Shown here one piece after another: positions 17,123 to 25,121 of a stretch of DNA of 64,000 bases. Source of the DNA: Pseudomonas sp. CC6-YY-74 (lineage in GTDB: Bacteria > Pseudomonadota > Gammaproteobacteria > Pseudomonadales > Pseudomonadaceae). The DNA is taken from NCBI RefSeq assembly GCF_002025205.1, contig NZ_CP019947.1, forward strand, positions 4,669,501 to 4,733,500, given 5' to 3'. How positions within the stretch are numbered: position 1 is the stretch's first letter; each line of letters starts with the position of its first letter. The translations under genes and the position numbers were made by a program. The notes below the pieces were generated by a model. That model was given only the letters and a program-made list of their open reading frames with translations. It did no database searches and had not been told where the DNA came from.

Positions 17123-17848
17123 ATGGGCTGGGGGCTGGCGACATTGCTGGCCGTGTTGAATTGTTCCGTGGCTTATGCCGAGTCGGTTCTGCCTCAGGAT
17201 ATTCGCCTGGCCAGCGACGTCTGGAAGGATCATACCCATGCCGACGGTACAGGCCTGGCGTGGGATATTCTGCGCCAGGTGTTCGAGCCGGAAGGTATCA
17301 AACTGGTGATCCAGAGCGTGCCTTATACCCGCTCGATTGGCCTGGTGCAGCGCGGCGAGGCCGATGCCTGGATCGGTTCCTATCACAATGAGGTGGACGA
17401 GGGCGTGCTGTACCCGCGCTGGCATTACGATACCGACCAAATCAGTGCGCTGGGATTGATCGAACAGCCGGTGCCAACCTTGGTGACGCTCGGCGAGTTC
17501 CGCCTGGTGTGGATGCGTGGCTATGAATATCAGCGTTATCTGCCGAATTTGACGCGCTACCGGGACGTCCAACGACAAAGCGATATTCTCAATATGCTGA
17601 ATCTTGGCCGTACGGATTTTTATATCGATGCGCGCGATGAGGTCGACGAGGTGCTCGCTGCCGCCAGCGACCCGGCGCGCTACCGGATTACCGAGCTGAC
17701 CCGTTTGCCGCTGTATCTGGGGTTTGCCGATAATCCGCGTGGTCGGGCGTTGGCCCAGTTGTACGATCGACGCATGGAGCAGCTGGTCGAATCACACAGC
17801 TTGCGGCCACTGTTCGAGCGCTGGCAGCAACCCTATCCCTTCGATTAA
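17123..17848 (+). CDS. Periplasmic substrate-binding-like protein (SBP_bac_3 type)
   Basis: Exported 241-residue protein resembling the amino-acid-binding (SBP family 3) fold. ATG 17123 has GAGG seven bases upstream and opens with a signal peptide ending VAYA; GTG 17108 is an alternative that lengthens it by five residues. Internal signatures include DGTGLAWDILRQVFEPEGI, VPYTRSIGLVQRGEADAWIG and RRMEQLVESHSLRPLFERW. There is no adjacent permease or ATPase, so it may be a sensor-like or orphan binding protein. It follows pgpA by 17 bases. Confidence 0.75.
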   Translation: MGWGLATLLAVLNCSVAYAESVLPQDIRLASDVWKDHTHADGTGLAWDILRQVFEPEGIKLVIQSVPYTRSIGLVQRGEADAWIGSYHNEVDEGVLYPRWHYDTDQISALGLIEQPVPTLVTLGEFRLVWMRGYEYQRYLPNLTRYRDVQRQSDILNMLNLGRTDFYIDARDEVDEVLAAASDPARYRITELTRLPLYLGFADNPRGRALAQLYDRRMEQLVESHSLRPLFERWQQPYPFD

Positions 17849-17865
17849 CCGAATGTGAGAGTCTG

Positions 17866-18513
17866 ATGCGTGGACTGAAATTGTTGACTGTCGCGGCGCT
17901 GCTGCTGGCCTGCGGGTCGAGCTGGGCGGCGCCCCGGGTGCTGGTGGTCGGCCTGTTTCCCGGCGCCGCGGTGCTCAATGTCGACGGTCAGCGCAAACTG
18001 GTGAAAGCCGGCCAGACCGGGCCCGGTGGGGTGGTGGTGGTCAGTGCCGACAGTCGCGGTGCCGTGTTGCGCGTCGATGGCGTGGAGCGTGCCTATGGCC
18101 TGAGTCGTGAATACAGTGATGGTTTTGCCGAGCCGAGCACGCGTCAGCTAAGCATTGCCAAAGGCATTGGCGGGCATTATTGGGTCGCCGGTTCGGTGGA
18201 CGGCCAGCCGATGCAGTTCCTGGTCGATACCGGTGCCACCTCAGTCGCCCTCAACGATGGACACGCTCGCCGCCTGGGCATCGACTACCGCGTGGTCGGT
18301 CGGCCACTGCAGGTCAGTACTGCCAGCGGCACCGTGCGCGGCTGGCGGGTCAACCTCAACAGCGTCAAGGTCGGCACTCTGGAAGTGCTGGGCGTCGAGG
18401 CGGTGGTGCTGGAGGGTGGCTCGCCCACCGAAGCGTTGCTCGGCATGAGCTTCCTCAGTCGGGTCGGCTGGCGAGTGGAGCAGGACCTGCTGGTGCTGGA
18501 GTCCAAGCTCTAA
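17866..18513 (+). CDS. Retroviral-type clan AA aspartic protease, exported
   Basis: Protein of 215 residues with a signal peptide (MRGLKLLTVAALLLACGSSW...) and a C-terminal retropepsin-like domain. The catalytic motif FLVDTGATSVALN places the active Asp at 121, and LLGMSFLSRVGWRVEQDLLVL near the end matches the TIGR02281 family. The N-terminal region (about 23-90) carries a small beta domain (VLNVDGQRKLVKAGQ). Such proteases act as dimers in the periplasm; substrates are unknown. It follows the binding protein by 17 bases in the same direction. Confidence 0.85.
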   Translation: MRGLKLLTVAALLLACGSSWAAPRVLVVGLFPGAAVLNVDGQRKLVKAGQTGPGGVVVVSADSRGAVLRVDGVERAYGLSREYSDGFAEPSTRQLSIAKGIGGHYWVAGSVDGQPMQFLVDTGATSVALNDGHARRLGIDYRVVGRPLQVSTASGTVRGWRVNLNSVKVGTLEVLGVEAVVLEGGSPTEALLGMSFLSRVGWRVEQDLLVLESKL

Positions 18514-18666
18514 GCTGCACATGAACATCCAGGCGGCCCGGCCTGGCTTGCAGCTTGCGGTTTATCCGATGCTTATCATCGGTAATTCAGGCTGACCCGC
18601 CAGCGGGGGCTGCTGTTACAATGCGCCCTCGCAAATTTCCAGCCCTTATCTATTTAGGAGCATCCG

Positions 18667-19287
18667 GTGTCCGTCGTATTCGTCGCCGCCTCCCAGCTGC
18701 CTACCCCGTTCGGGGTGTTTACCATGCATGGTTTTCTCGAAACGGCCACGGGCAAGGAGCATGTCGCGCTGACCTTTGGCGATGTCGCCGATGGCGAGCC
18801 GGTGCTGGGGCGCCTGCATTCCGAGTGCCTGACTGGCGATGCGCTGTTCAGCCTGCGCTGTGACTGCGGCTTCCAGCTCGAAGCCGCGATGCGTGCAATT
18901 GCCGCCGAAGGGCGTGGCGTCCTGCTCTATCTGCGTCAGGAGGGCCGAGGCATTGGCCTGCTGAACAAGATCCGCGCCTATGAGCTGCAGGATGGCGGCG
19001 CCGATACGGTTGAGGCCAACGAACTCCTCGGTTTTGGTGCCGATCAGCGTGAATACGTGATCTGCCTGCCGATGCTCGAACACCTGCACATCAAAGCTCT
19101 CAAGTTGATGACCAACAACCCGCGCAAGGTCAAGGCGCTGGGCGATATGGGCATCAACGTGGCCACTCGCGTACCGCTGCAGATCGAGCATAACCCGCAC
19201 AACAAGAAGTACCTGGCGACCAAGGCCGGCAAGCTCGGGCACATGCTCGGCAGCCTGCATCAGGGCGAGGTCGAAGAAAGCCTGTGA
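18667..19287 (+). CDS. ribA: GTP cyclohydrolase II
   Basis: First committed enzyme of riboflavin synthesis, opening the GTP imidazole ring. GTG 18667 with GGAG upstream gives 206 residues. The zinc site is Cys54, Cys65 and Cys67 in [19 protein letters not shown], followed by the catalytic [15 protein letters not shown] region. It has the motif that ribBA at 13278 lacks, so this is the working cyclohydrolase. It is not behind the FMN riboswitch. The stop overlaps the next gene's GTG by four bases. Confidence 0.96.
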   Translation: MSVVFVAASQLPTPFGVFTMHGFLETATGKEHVALTFGDVADGEPVLGRLHSECLTGDALFSLRCDCGFQLEAAMRAIAAEGRGVLLYLRQEGRGIGLLNKIRAYELQDGGADTVEANELLGFGADQREYVICLPMLEHLHIKALKLMTNNPRKVKALGDMGINVATRVPLQIEHNPHNKKYLATKAGKLGHMLGSLHQGEVEESL

Positions 19288-19700
19288 CCCGCGCCAATGT
19301 GCGCCGTCGCCTGGCGCTTGCCTGGTGGTGGCAGCTGGCGGTGGTTCTGGCGCCGCTGTTTGTGCTTAACCTGCTGTTCGGTGCGGATCAGCACGTCGGT
19401 GTGCTGAGCATGCCGATGTTCATCGCCGGCCTGGCTTCGATGTTCGTCAGCCTGCCGCTGTTCCATGCCTACAAGCACGCGTTGATCGCCACCGAAAAAG
19501 CCCTCGACAGCCCAGAAGAGCCTGCCGCCTGGTTGGCCTTGGCCGCGCGGCGCCGGCTGGCCCTGCTTGGTGCCGGCTTACCGGCCTGGATTGCCGCCAT
19601 CGCGGTGTTTGCCGGGCTGGAGGCGATTCCGCTGATCCTCCTGGCGCTGTCCAGCGCCGTCCTGTTCTACCTCTACCGCATTCCCCGTCAGCTCGGCTGA
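19284..19700 (+). CDS. Small multi-pass membrane protein, unknown function
   Basis: Integral membrane protein of 138 residues, starting at GTG 19284 inside the end of ribA. Four hydrophobic helices are visible (about 12-32, 40-62, 90-110, 112-132), with Arg/Lys-rich ends placing the N-terminus in the cytoplasm. I do not recognise the family. It overlaps both neighbours (ribA and the BtuF-like gene), so the three are one operon. A link to riboflavin or cobalamin uptake is possible from context only. Confidence 0.75.
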   Translation: MTRANVRRRLALAWWWQLAVVLAPLFVLNLLFGADQHVGVLSMPMFIAGLASMFVSLPLFHAYKHALIATEKALDSPEEPAAWLALAARRRLALLGAGLPAWIAAIAVFAGLEAIPLILLALSSAVLFYLYRIPRQLG

Positions 19701-20497
19701 TGCGCCGTCTTTGCGCCTGTTTGCTCGCGTTGCTGGCCTGGCCGGTGAGCGCGGTCGAGCGGGTGGTCAGCCTGGCGCCCTCCCTGAGTGAAATCGTCGT
19801 GGAGCTGGATGCTACCGATTTGCTGGTCGGCGTGCTGGACGGCGGCGAGCGGCCGGTGGCGCTGGCCCATCTGCCCTCGGTGGGGCGGTATGGGCAACTG
19901 GAAATGGAAAGCCTGCTCAAGCTGCAACCCGATCTGATCCTGTTGTGGCCGGACAGCATCAGCAGTGCCCAGCGCCAGCAGCTGGCGCGTTTCGGCATCC
20001 CGCTGCTGATCACCGAGCCGCACAAGTTGGCCGACTTAGCCGAGCAATTTGCCGAGATCGGCGCGCGAATCGGTCGCGCCGAACAGGGCCAGCGCCTGAG
20101 TCGGCAGTTCAGTCAGGGGCTGGCCAGGCTGAGCCAGCACTACCGGCGTGAGCGGCCGTTGCGCCTGTTCTACCAGGTATGGGATGTGCCGCTGTACACC
20201 ATCGGCGGGCAGCAGATCATCAGCGATGCCCTGGGGGTGTGCGGCGCTGAGAATATCTTTGTCGATCTCGACTTGCCCGCGCCGCAGGTCAGCGTGGAAG
20301 CGGTGTTGCAGGGTAATCCTGAGGTGATTCTGGCCAGCCAGCAACGCCAGCTGGATGCCTGGCACATCTGGCCTGGTGTGCCGGCAGTTGCGCGTAAGCA
20401 GTTATGGTTGGTGCCGGATACCGGCCTGGAACGGCCGAGCTTCCAGATGCTAGGGGCGATAGAGCGCTTGTGCGAGAAGTTAGCCAGGGCGCACTAG
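19700..20497 (+). CDS. BtuF-like cobalamin-binding periplasmic protein
   Basis: Substrate-binding protein of the helical-backbone (BtuF/FhuD) class, 265 residues, with a signal peptide ([18 protein letters not shown]). Domain motifs are VVSLAPSLSEIVVELDATD, SVGRYGQLEMESLLKLQPDLIL and a C-terminal RPSFQMLGAIERL. It faces the B12-riboswitch-controlled receptor gene across a terminator, which supports a cobalamin role. No btuC/D genes are in the window. ATG 19700 overlaps the upstream stop by one base. Confidence 0.85.
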   Translation: MRRLCACLLALLAWPVSAVERVVSLAPSLSEIVVELDATDLLVGVLDGGERPVALAHLPSVGRYGQLEMESLLKLQPDLILLWPDSISSAQRQQLARFGIPLLITEPHKLADLAEQFAEIGARIGRAEQGQRLSRQFSQGLARLSQHYRRERPLRLFYQVWDVPLYTIGGQQIISDALGVCGAENIFVDLDLPAPQVSVEAVLQGNPEVILASQQRQLDAWHIWPGVPAVARKQLWLVPDTGLERPSFQMLGAIERLCEKLARAH

Positions 20498-20504
20498 CGG
20501 CCTG

Positions 20505-20540
20505 AACGACCAGACCCCGCAATTGCGGGGTCTGGTCGTT
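20505..20540. terminator. Shared terminator between convergent genes
   Basis: A perfect palindrome with 16-base arms (right arm GCGGGGTCTGGTCGTT) around AATT, between the convergent BtuF-like and receptor genes. There is no long U run, but the GC-rich stem could stop transcription from both sides. Confidence 0.75.
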
Positions 20541-20552
20541 GCTGGTGGTGGC

Positions 20553-22454
20553 TTAGAAACGGTAGCCAGCACTCAGCTGCACTTGCTCTTCCGCCGCCGG
20601 GTAGCGGCCGTAGAGGTTGGCATATACGTTGTGCTGCTTGCCGGTCAGGTTGTTCACCCGCAGCTTGCCGGTGAACTGGCGGTAGTCATAGACCAGCGCG
20701 GCATTGAGCAGGGTGTAACCGCCTTCGCGCGGCTGGCTGTGGGCGTCGTCACCGGAAAGGTACTGCGCGCCGGTGTACACCGCCTCCAGTTGCGTATTCA
20801 GGCCTGGAAGCAGGCGGTAGCCCAGCTGGATGCTGGCGCTGTGGCGAGCCACCCCCGGCACCTCATTGCCCTTGGCGCTGCCGGCGCGGTACTCCGCATC
20901 GGTAAAGCTGTATTGGCCGCCCAGGCTCAGGCGCTCACTCAACTGGCGCTGGCCTTCGAGCATCAGGCCTTCGCGGCGGGTCTTGTCCAGGTTGATATTC
21001 GCACCTACGCCGCTCCAGCTTGAAGGGTTGGCGATCAGTGGGTCATACAGCAGCTCATCTTGCAGGTCGAGGCGATAGACCGTCAGCTGATAGCGCTGAA
21101 TATTGTCCTGCCACTCGACCCCACTCTCCCAGGAAACACCGGTCTGTGGTTTGAGGAACGCGACCTGAGGCAGAACAAATCCGTTGTCGTCCACATTGGC
21201 CCAGCGCAGCACATCCTCGCGCTTGAAAAATGTGCGGATCTGTTGGCTGGCTTGCCAGTTCAGGCCAATGCTGGTGCTGTCTTCACGGTCGCGGTGGGTC
21301 TTGCCAGCGGCCTTGTTGCGGTCGTCCGCTTCGCTGCTGCGGTAACCGACAGTGAGGGTGACGTCGCGACCAAGGCCCTGGCTCAGCTGGCTGTACCAGT
21401 CGCGCTGAGTCTGGTGGAAATCGGTACCCCAGGAGGCCTGCGAATCGCCAGTAATATGATCGTGGCCCAGTAGCCATTCGGCATCACCCAGGCTGTCATC
21501 GAAGCGTGCGGTGATGCGTGGGCTGTAGCTTTTGGTGCGGGTGTCCTGATCGAAGGAGCTGCCAAATAAACTCCCCACTCCGTCCTGATCGCTGAGGCTG
21601 TAGTCGAAGTCAGCGGTCCAGATATCGTCCAGGCGTTGCTCGATGGCGAAGCGCTGTACCTGGGTCTTGCGGTCGTTCCAGTCGCTGGAATTACTCTGTT
21701 TGCGGTCCTGGCGACTCTGCGTGAGGGACAGGGCGTTGGGGAAGAGCAGCTCATCGTCCACCGTCTGGTATTCGTACAGCGCGTGGCCGCTGTCATGCTC
21801 ATAACGCAGGCGGGCGAAGGCGTTGCTGTAGCTGGCGTTGTTATGGTCGCGGTAGTTGTCGGCAGTACGCGACTCGCCGCTCAGGTAGGTGGAGAAGCCC
21901 GCCCCGAGCTGCTGATAGACATGGCCGCGCAGGGCTTCCAGGTCATGGCTGCCGCGACTGGCTTCCAGATAACCGCCATTGCTGCGTGGGGTGCGCGTGA
22001 CGATGTTGATCACCCCGCCAACCGCCTGGTCGCCGTACAACACTGTGCCCGCGCCGCGAATGATCTCAATGCGCTCGATATTGGCCAGGGGCACGCTGCT
22101 GAGGTCGGCACCTGCCTGAGTGGGTTGGTTGAGGCGGCGGCCATCCACCAGAATCAGGGTGTTGTTCACCGCGTTCTCGCCAAAGCCACGCAGGCTGAAG
22201 GTGGCGCGGCTGCCGTCGCCAATGGCGTCGCGGACTTGTATACCGGCCTGGCCGCGCAACACCTCGATCAGCGAGCTTGCAGCGCTGGCTTCGATCTGTT
22301 TGCGCTCGATGACCCTGATGCTCGCCGGAGTTGGGGCTTGCAGCGGTGTGCCGCGGCTAATGACCATGGGCTGAGCCTGATAGGGCTCGGCAGGTTCGGC
22401 ATGAGCAGCCAGCGGCAGCAGCGCTACAGCCAGGGCAATTCGGGACAATTTCAT
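20553..22454 (-). CDS. TonB-dependent outer-membrane receptor, BtuB-like
   Basis: Outer-membrane transporter of 633 residues, probably for cobalamin or a corrinoid. ATG 22454, with GAGG upstream, gives a signal peptide (MKLSRIALAVALLPLAAHA). The plug domain runs from about 40 to 150 (SLIEVLRGQAGIQVRD; ILVDGRRLNQPTQAG; IERIEIIRGAGTVLYGDQAVGG), followed by a 22-strand-type barrel ending in YRF, the usual C-terminal aromatic. The TonB box may be near QPMVISRG. A cobalamin riboswitch in the 5' leader supports the substrate. Reading frame continues upstream into the riboswitch but is not coding. Confidence 0.9.
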   Translation of the reverse strand: MKLSRIALAVALLPLAAHAEPAEPYQAQPMVISRGTPLQAPTPASIRVIERKQIEASAASSLIEVLRGQAGIQVRDAIGDGSRATFSLRGFGENAVNNTLILVDGRRLNQPTQAGADLSSVPLANIERIEIIRGAGTVLYGDQAVGGVINIVTRTPRSNGGYLEASRGSHDLEALRGHVYQQLGAGFSTYLSGESRTADNYRDHNNASYSNAFARLRYEHDSGHALYEYQTVDDELLFPNALSLTQSRQDRKQSNSSDWNDRKTQVQRFAIEQRLDDIWTADFDYSLSDQDGVGSLFGSSFDQDTRTKSYSPRITARFDDSLGDAEWLLGHDHITGDSQASWGTDFHQTQRDWYSQLSQGLGRDVTLTVGYRSSEADDRNKAAGKTHRDREDSTSIGLNWQASQQIRTFFKREDVLRWANVDDNGFVLPQVAFLKPQTGVSWESGVEWQDNIQRYQLTVYRLDLQDELLYDPLIANPSSWSGVGANINLDKTRREGLMLEGQRQLSERLSLGGQYSFTDAEYRAGSAKGNEVPGVARHSASIQLGYRLLPGLNTQLEAVYTGAQYLSGDDAHSQPREGGYTLLNAALVYDYRQFTGKLRVNNLTGKQHNVYANLYGRYPAAEEQVQLSAGYRF

Positions 22455-22564
22455 CGGTAAAACCTCAAAAGACAGAAAACTTTTGAGGAGGGCAGGGACA
22501 AGCACCGGGCGAGGAGGCGATAGCCAGCGCTTGACGGTGATGCCCTCCGCAACACCAGTCACTT

Positions 22565-22770
22565 CACGCCGAGGCAGGTCTCCGGGCTGCCGACTGGCAC
22601 TTTCCCGCCTTCCCAGGCGAACCCAGTGGCGTATCGAGAAAGCGTGCGCGTGAGCGCTGTCGGTTACCGTTGCGGGGGCAGCGCAGGCATTGCGGCAGTC
22701 GAATCGACGGCTACGCACCTGCTTCCCTTTTCACGCCTGGGCCTTGCGGCTGTCGGCGACCTCGGACAAG
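22565..22770 (-). promoter_or_regulatory. Cobalamin riboswitch
   Basis: On the minus strand the element begins near 22770 and contains the AAAAGGGAAGCAGGTG box, a GCCCCCGCAACGGT segment and the B12 box AGCCCGGAGACCTGCC at 22573-22588. It ends 110 bases before the receptor gene. Adenosylcobalamin binding should shut off receptor expression. Confidence 0.95.
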
Positions 22771-22910
22771 TAAAACGCCGCGCACCATAAACGTACGCAG
22801 CGGCTAAAGCAATTCATGCGCTAGGACAGGGAGCGTGGCTGCGGCCCTTTATGCGGCAAAGTCTGCACGGTGGGTTGCAGCCCACCGCCCGCGCCACGCC
22901 ACGCTTGCGA

Positions 22911-24809
22911 TCAGGTCGAGAGGCTCGCCAGGCGTTGACGCACCGCCTCCTCGATACCGGCTTGGTCGAGGCCGCACTCGGCGAGCATCTGCGCCGGCTT
23001 GGCATGTTCGACGTAGTAGTCCGGTAGGCCCAGGTGGAGCATCGACTTGAGGATGTTCTCACGGGCGAGGAATTCGCTGACCGCACTGCCGGCGCCGCCC
23101 ATGATGCTGTTCTCCTCGATGCTCACCAGCAGCTCGTGGTTGGCGGCCAGTTCACGGATCAGGGCTTCGTCCAGCGGTTTGACGAAGCGCATGTCGATCA
23201 CCGTGGCGTCCAGGGTTTCGCCGACCTTGAGCGCTTCGGCCAGTTGCACACCGAACACCAGCAGGGCCACGCGTTGGCCCGTGCGGCGAATGACGCCCTT
23301 GCCGATCGGCAGGGGTTCAAGCGCTGTTTCGATGGGCGCGTTCGGGCCGCCGCCGCGCGGGTAGCGCACTGCCGCCGGGCCGTCGAACAGGTAGCCGGTG
23401 GTGAGCATGTGGCGCAGTTCGTTTTCGTCGCTGGGGGTCATCACCAGCATGCCGGGGATGCAGCGCAGGTAGGCCAGGTCGAAACTGCCGGCGTGGGTCG
23501 GGCCGTCTTCGCCGACCAGGCCGGCGCGGTCGATGGCGAACAGCACGTCGAGGTGCTGCACGGCGACGTCGTGGATCAACTGGTCGTAGGCGCGCTGCAA
23601 AAAGGTCGAGTAGATCGCTACCACCGGTTTGGCGCCGTCGCAGGCCATGCCAGCGGCCAGGGTCACGGCGTGCTGTTCGGCGATCGCGACGTCGAAATAG
23701 CGCTCGGGGTAGCGCTCGCTGAAGGCCACCAGGTCCGAGCCTTCCTTCATCGCCGGGGTGATGCCGACCAGGCGTCGGTCCTCGGCGGCCATGTCGCACA
23801 GCCACTGGCCGAACACGCTGGAATACTTGGGGCCGCCCACTTTCTTCGGGGCGGCGGCCGGGGCGTTGATCGGGTCCAGCTTGGTGATCGCGTGGTAACC
23901 GATCGGGTCGGCTTCGGCCGGGGCGAAGCCCTTGCCCTTCTTGGTCACCACATGGAGGAACTGCGGGCCTTCCAGGTCGCGCATATTGCGCAGGGTGGCG
24001 AGCAGGGTCGGCAGGTCGTGGCCGTCGATCGGGCCGATATAGTTCCAGCCCAGTTCCTCGAACAAGGTGCCGGGGACCAGCATGCCTTTGGCGTGTTCCT
24101 CGGTCTTGCGCGCGATCTCCCAGGCGCCGGGCAGGCGCGAGAGGATCTTCTTGCTGCCCTCGCGCATGCTCGCGTAGGTGCGGCTGGAGAGGATCTTGGC
24201 CAGGTAGTTGGACAGGCCGCCGACATTCTGCGAGATCGACATGTCGTTGTCATTGAGGATCACCAGCATGTTGGCGCTGATGTCTGAGGCGTGATTGAGC
24301 GCCTCGAACGCCATGCCGGCGGTCAGCGCGCCGTCGCCGATCACTGCCACGCTCTTGCGCTTGCTGCCTTGCAGGCGTGCGGCGATGGCCATGCCGAGGG
24401 CGGCGCTGATGCTGGTGCTGGAGTGGCCGACGCCGAAGGTGTCGTACTCGCTCTCGGCGCGGCGCGGGAAGGCGGCGATACCGTCTTTCTGCCGCAGGCT
24501 GGCCATGCGTTCGCGGCGGCCGGTGAGGATCTTGTGCGGATAGGCCTGATGGCCGACATCCCACACCAGACGGTCGTCCGGGGTGTCGAAGACGTAATGC
24601 AGGGCGACGGTCAGTTCGATCACCCCAAGGCCCGCGCCGAAATGCCCGCCGGTCTGGCCGACCGTGTAGAGCAGGTACTGGCGCAGTTCGTCGGCCAGGG
24701 TTTCCAGCTCGGCTTCGCCCAGACGGCGCAGCTTATCCGGCGTATTAGCGCGGTCGAGCAGGGGCGTCAGTGGGCGTTCGCGCGGAATCTCGTGGAAGGT
24801 CGTCGGCAT
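22911..24809 (-). CDS. dxs: 1-deoxy-D-xylulose-5-phosphate synthase
   Basis: Thiamine-diphosphate enzyme that joins pyruvate and glyceraldehyde 3-phosphate in the first step of the MEP isoprenoid pathway. The 632 residues have the family pattern: [48 protein letters not shown], the ThDP motif [18 protein letters not shown], and the catalytic-domain [18 protein letters not shown] 24809 begins [20 protein letters not shown]. In P. aeruginosa dxs is followed upstream by ispA and xseB; here a 6-kb cassette separates them. Confidence 0.97.
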   Translation of the reverse strand: MPTTFHEIPRERPLTPLLDRANTPDKLRRLGEAELETLADELRQYLLYTVGQTGGHFGAGLGVIELTVALHYVFDTPDDRLVWDVGHQAYPHKILTGRRERMASLRQKDGIAAFPRRAESEYDTFGVGHSSTSISAALGMAIAARLQGSKRKSVAVIGDGALTAGMAFEALNHASDISANMLVILNDNDMSISQNVGGLSNYLAKILSSRTYASMREGSKKILSRLPGAWEIARKTEEHAKGMLVPGTLFEELGWNYIGPIDGHDLPTLLATLRNMRDLEGPQFLHVVTKKGKGFAPAEADPIGYHAITKLDPINAPAAAPKKVGGPKYSSVFGQWLCDMAAEDRRLVGITPAMKEGSDLVAFSERYPERYFDVAIAEQHAVTLAAGMACDGAKPVVAIYSTFLQRAYDQLIHDVAVQHLDVLFAIDRAGLVGEDGPTHAGSFDLAYLRCIPGMLVMTPSDENELRHMLTTGYLFDGPAAVRYPRGGGPNAPIETALEPLPIGKGVIRRTGQRVALLVFGVQLAEALKVGETLDATVIDMRFVKPLDEALIRELAANHELLVSIEENSIMGGAGSAVSEFLARENILKSMLHLGLPDYYVEHAKPAQMLAECGLDQAGIEEAVRQRLASLST

Positions 24810-24942
24810 CAGGCTGATCGTTATAGGTGTAAAAGATGCGGCAGTTTACCCGAAGCGCCGGGAACTGCCCAAACAAGCTGCGGGCTCCTGCAAAAGCATG
24901 GCCCGATGCGCTGCACAGTGCCTAGCTCGGCTTACATCCGGG

Positions 24943-25111
24943 CTAGCAGCCTGTCGGACTTGACCGTCCGTAGCGAGGGGAAGACCGGTTTGCAGCAGTT
25001 TTTGCGCGCTTTTGAGGCGAATAGTCGCTCTATTTAACGAGAAAGCGCGCAAAAAATGATCAAATCCGGCTTTTCCGCAGTAGGGCAGTGTTAAGTCCGA
25101 CAGGCTGCTAG
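24943..25111. mobile_element. MITE-like element with 19-bp perfect terminal inverted repeats
   Basis: The 169-base element starts CTAGCAGCCTGTCGGACTT (24943-24961) and ends with its exact reverse complement (25093-25111). Because CTAG is itself palindromic, the outer four bases may be a target duplication and the repeats 15 bp. Inside is a second pair, TTTTTGCGCGCTTT and AAAGCGCGCAAAAA, so the whole unit folds back. No transposase is encoded; it must be moved by one elsewhere. It lies in the 312-base gap between dxs and the carboxylase gene, 10 bases past that gene's stop. Confidence 0.7.
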
Positions 25112-25121
25112 GCAGGGCGTC

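Noticed and set aside
22455-22718. N-terminal extension of the TonB-dependent receptor
   Set aside because: These codons lie in the cobalamin riboswitch; the signal peptide starts at ATG 22454.
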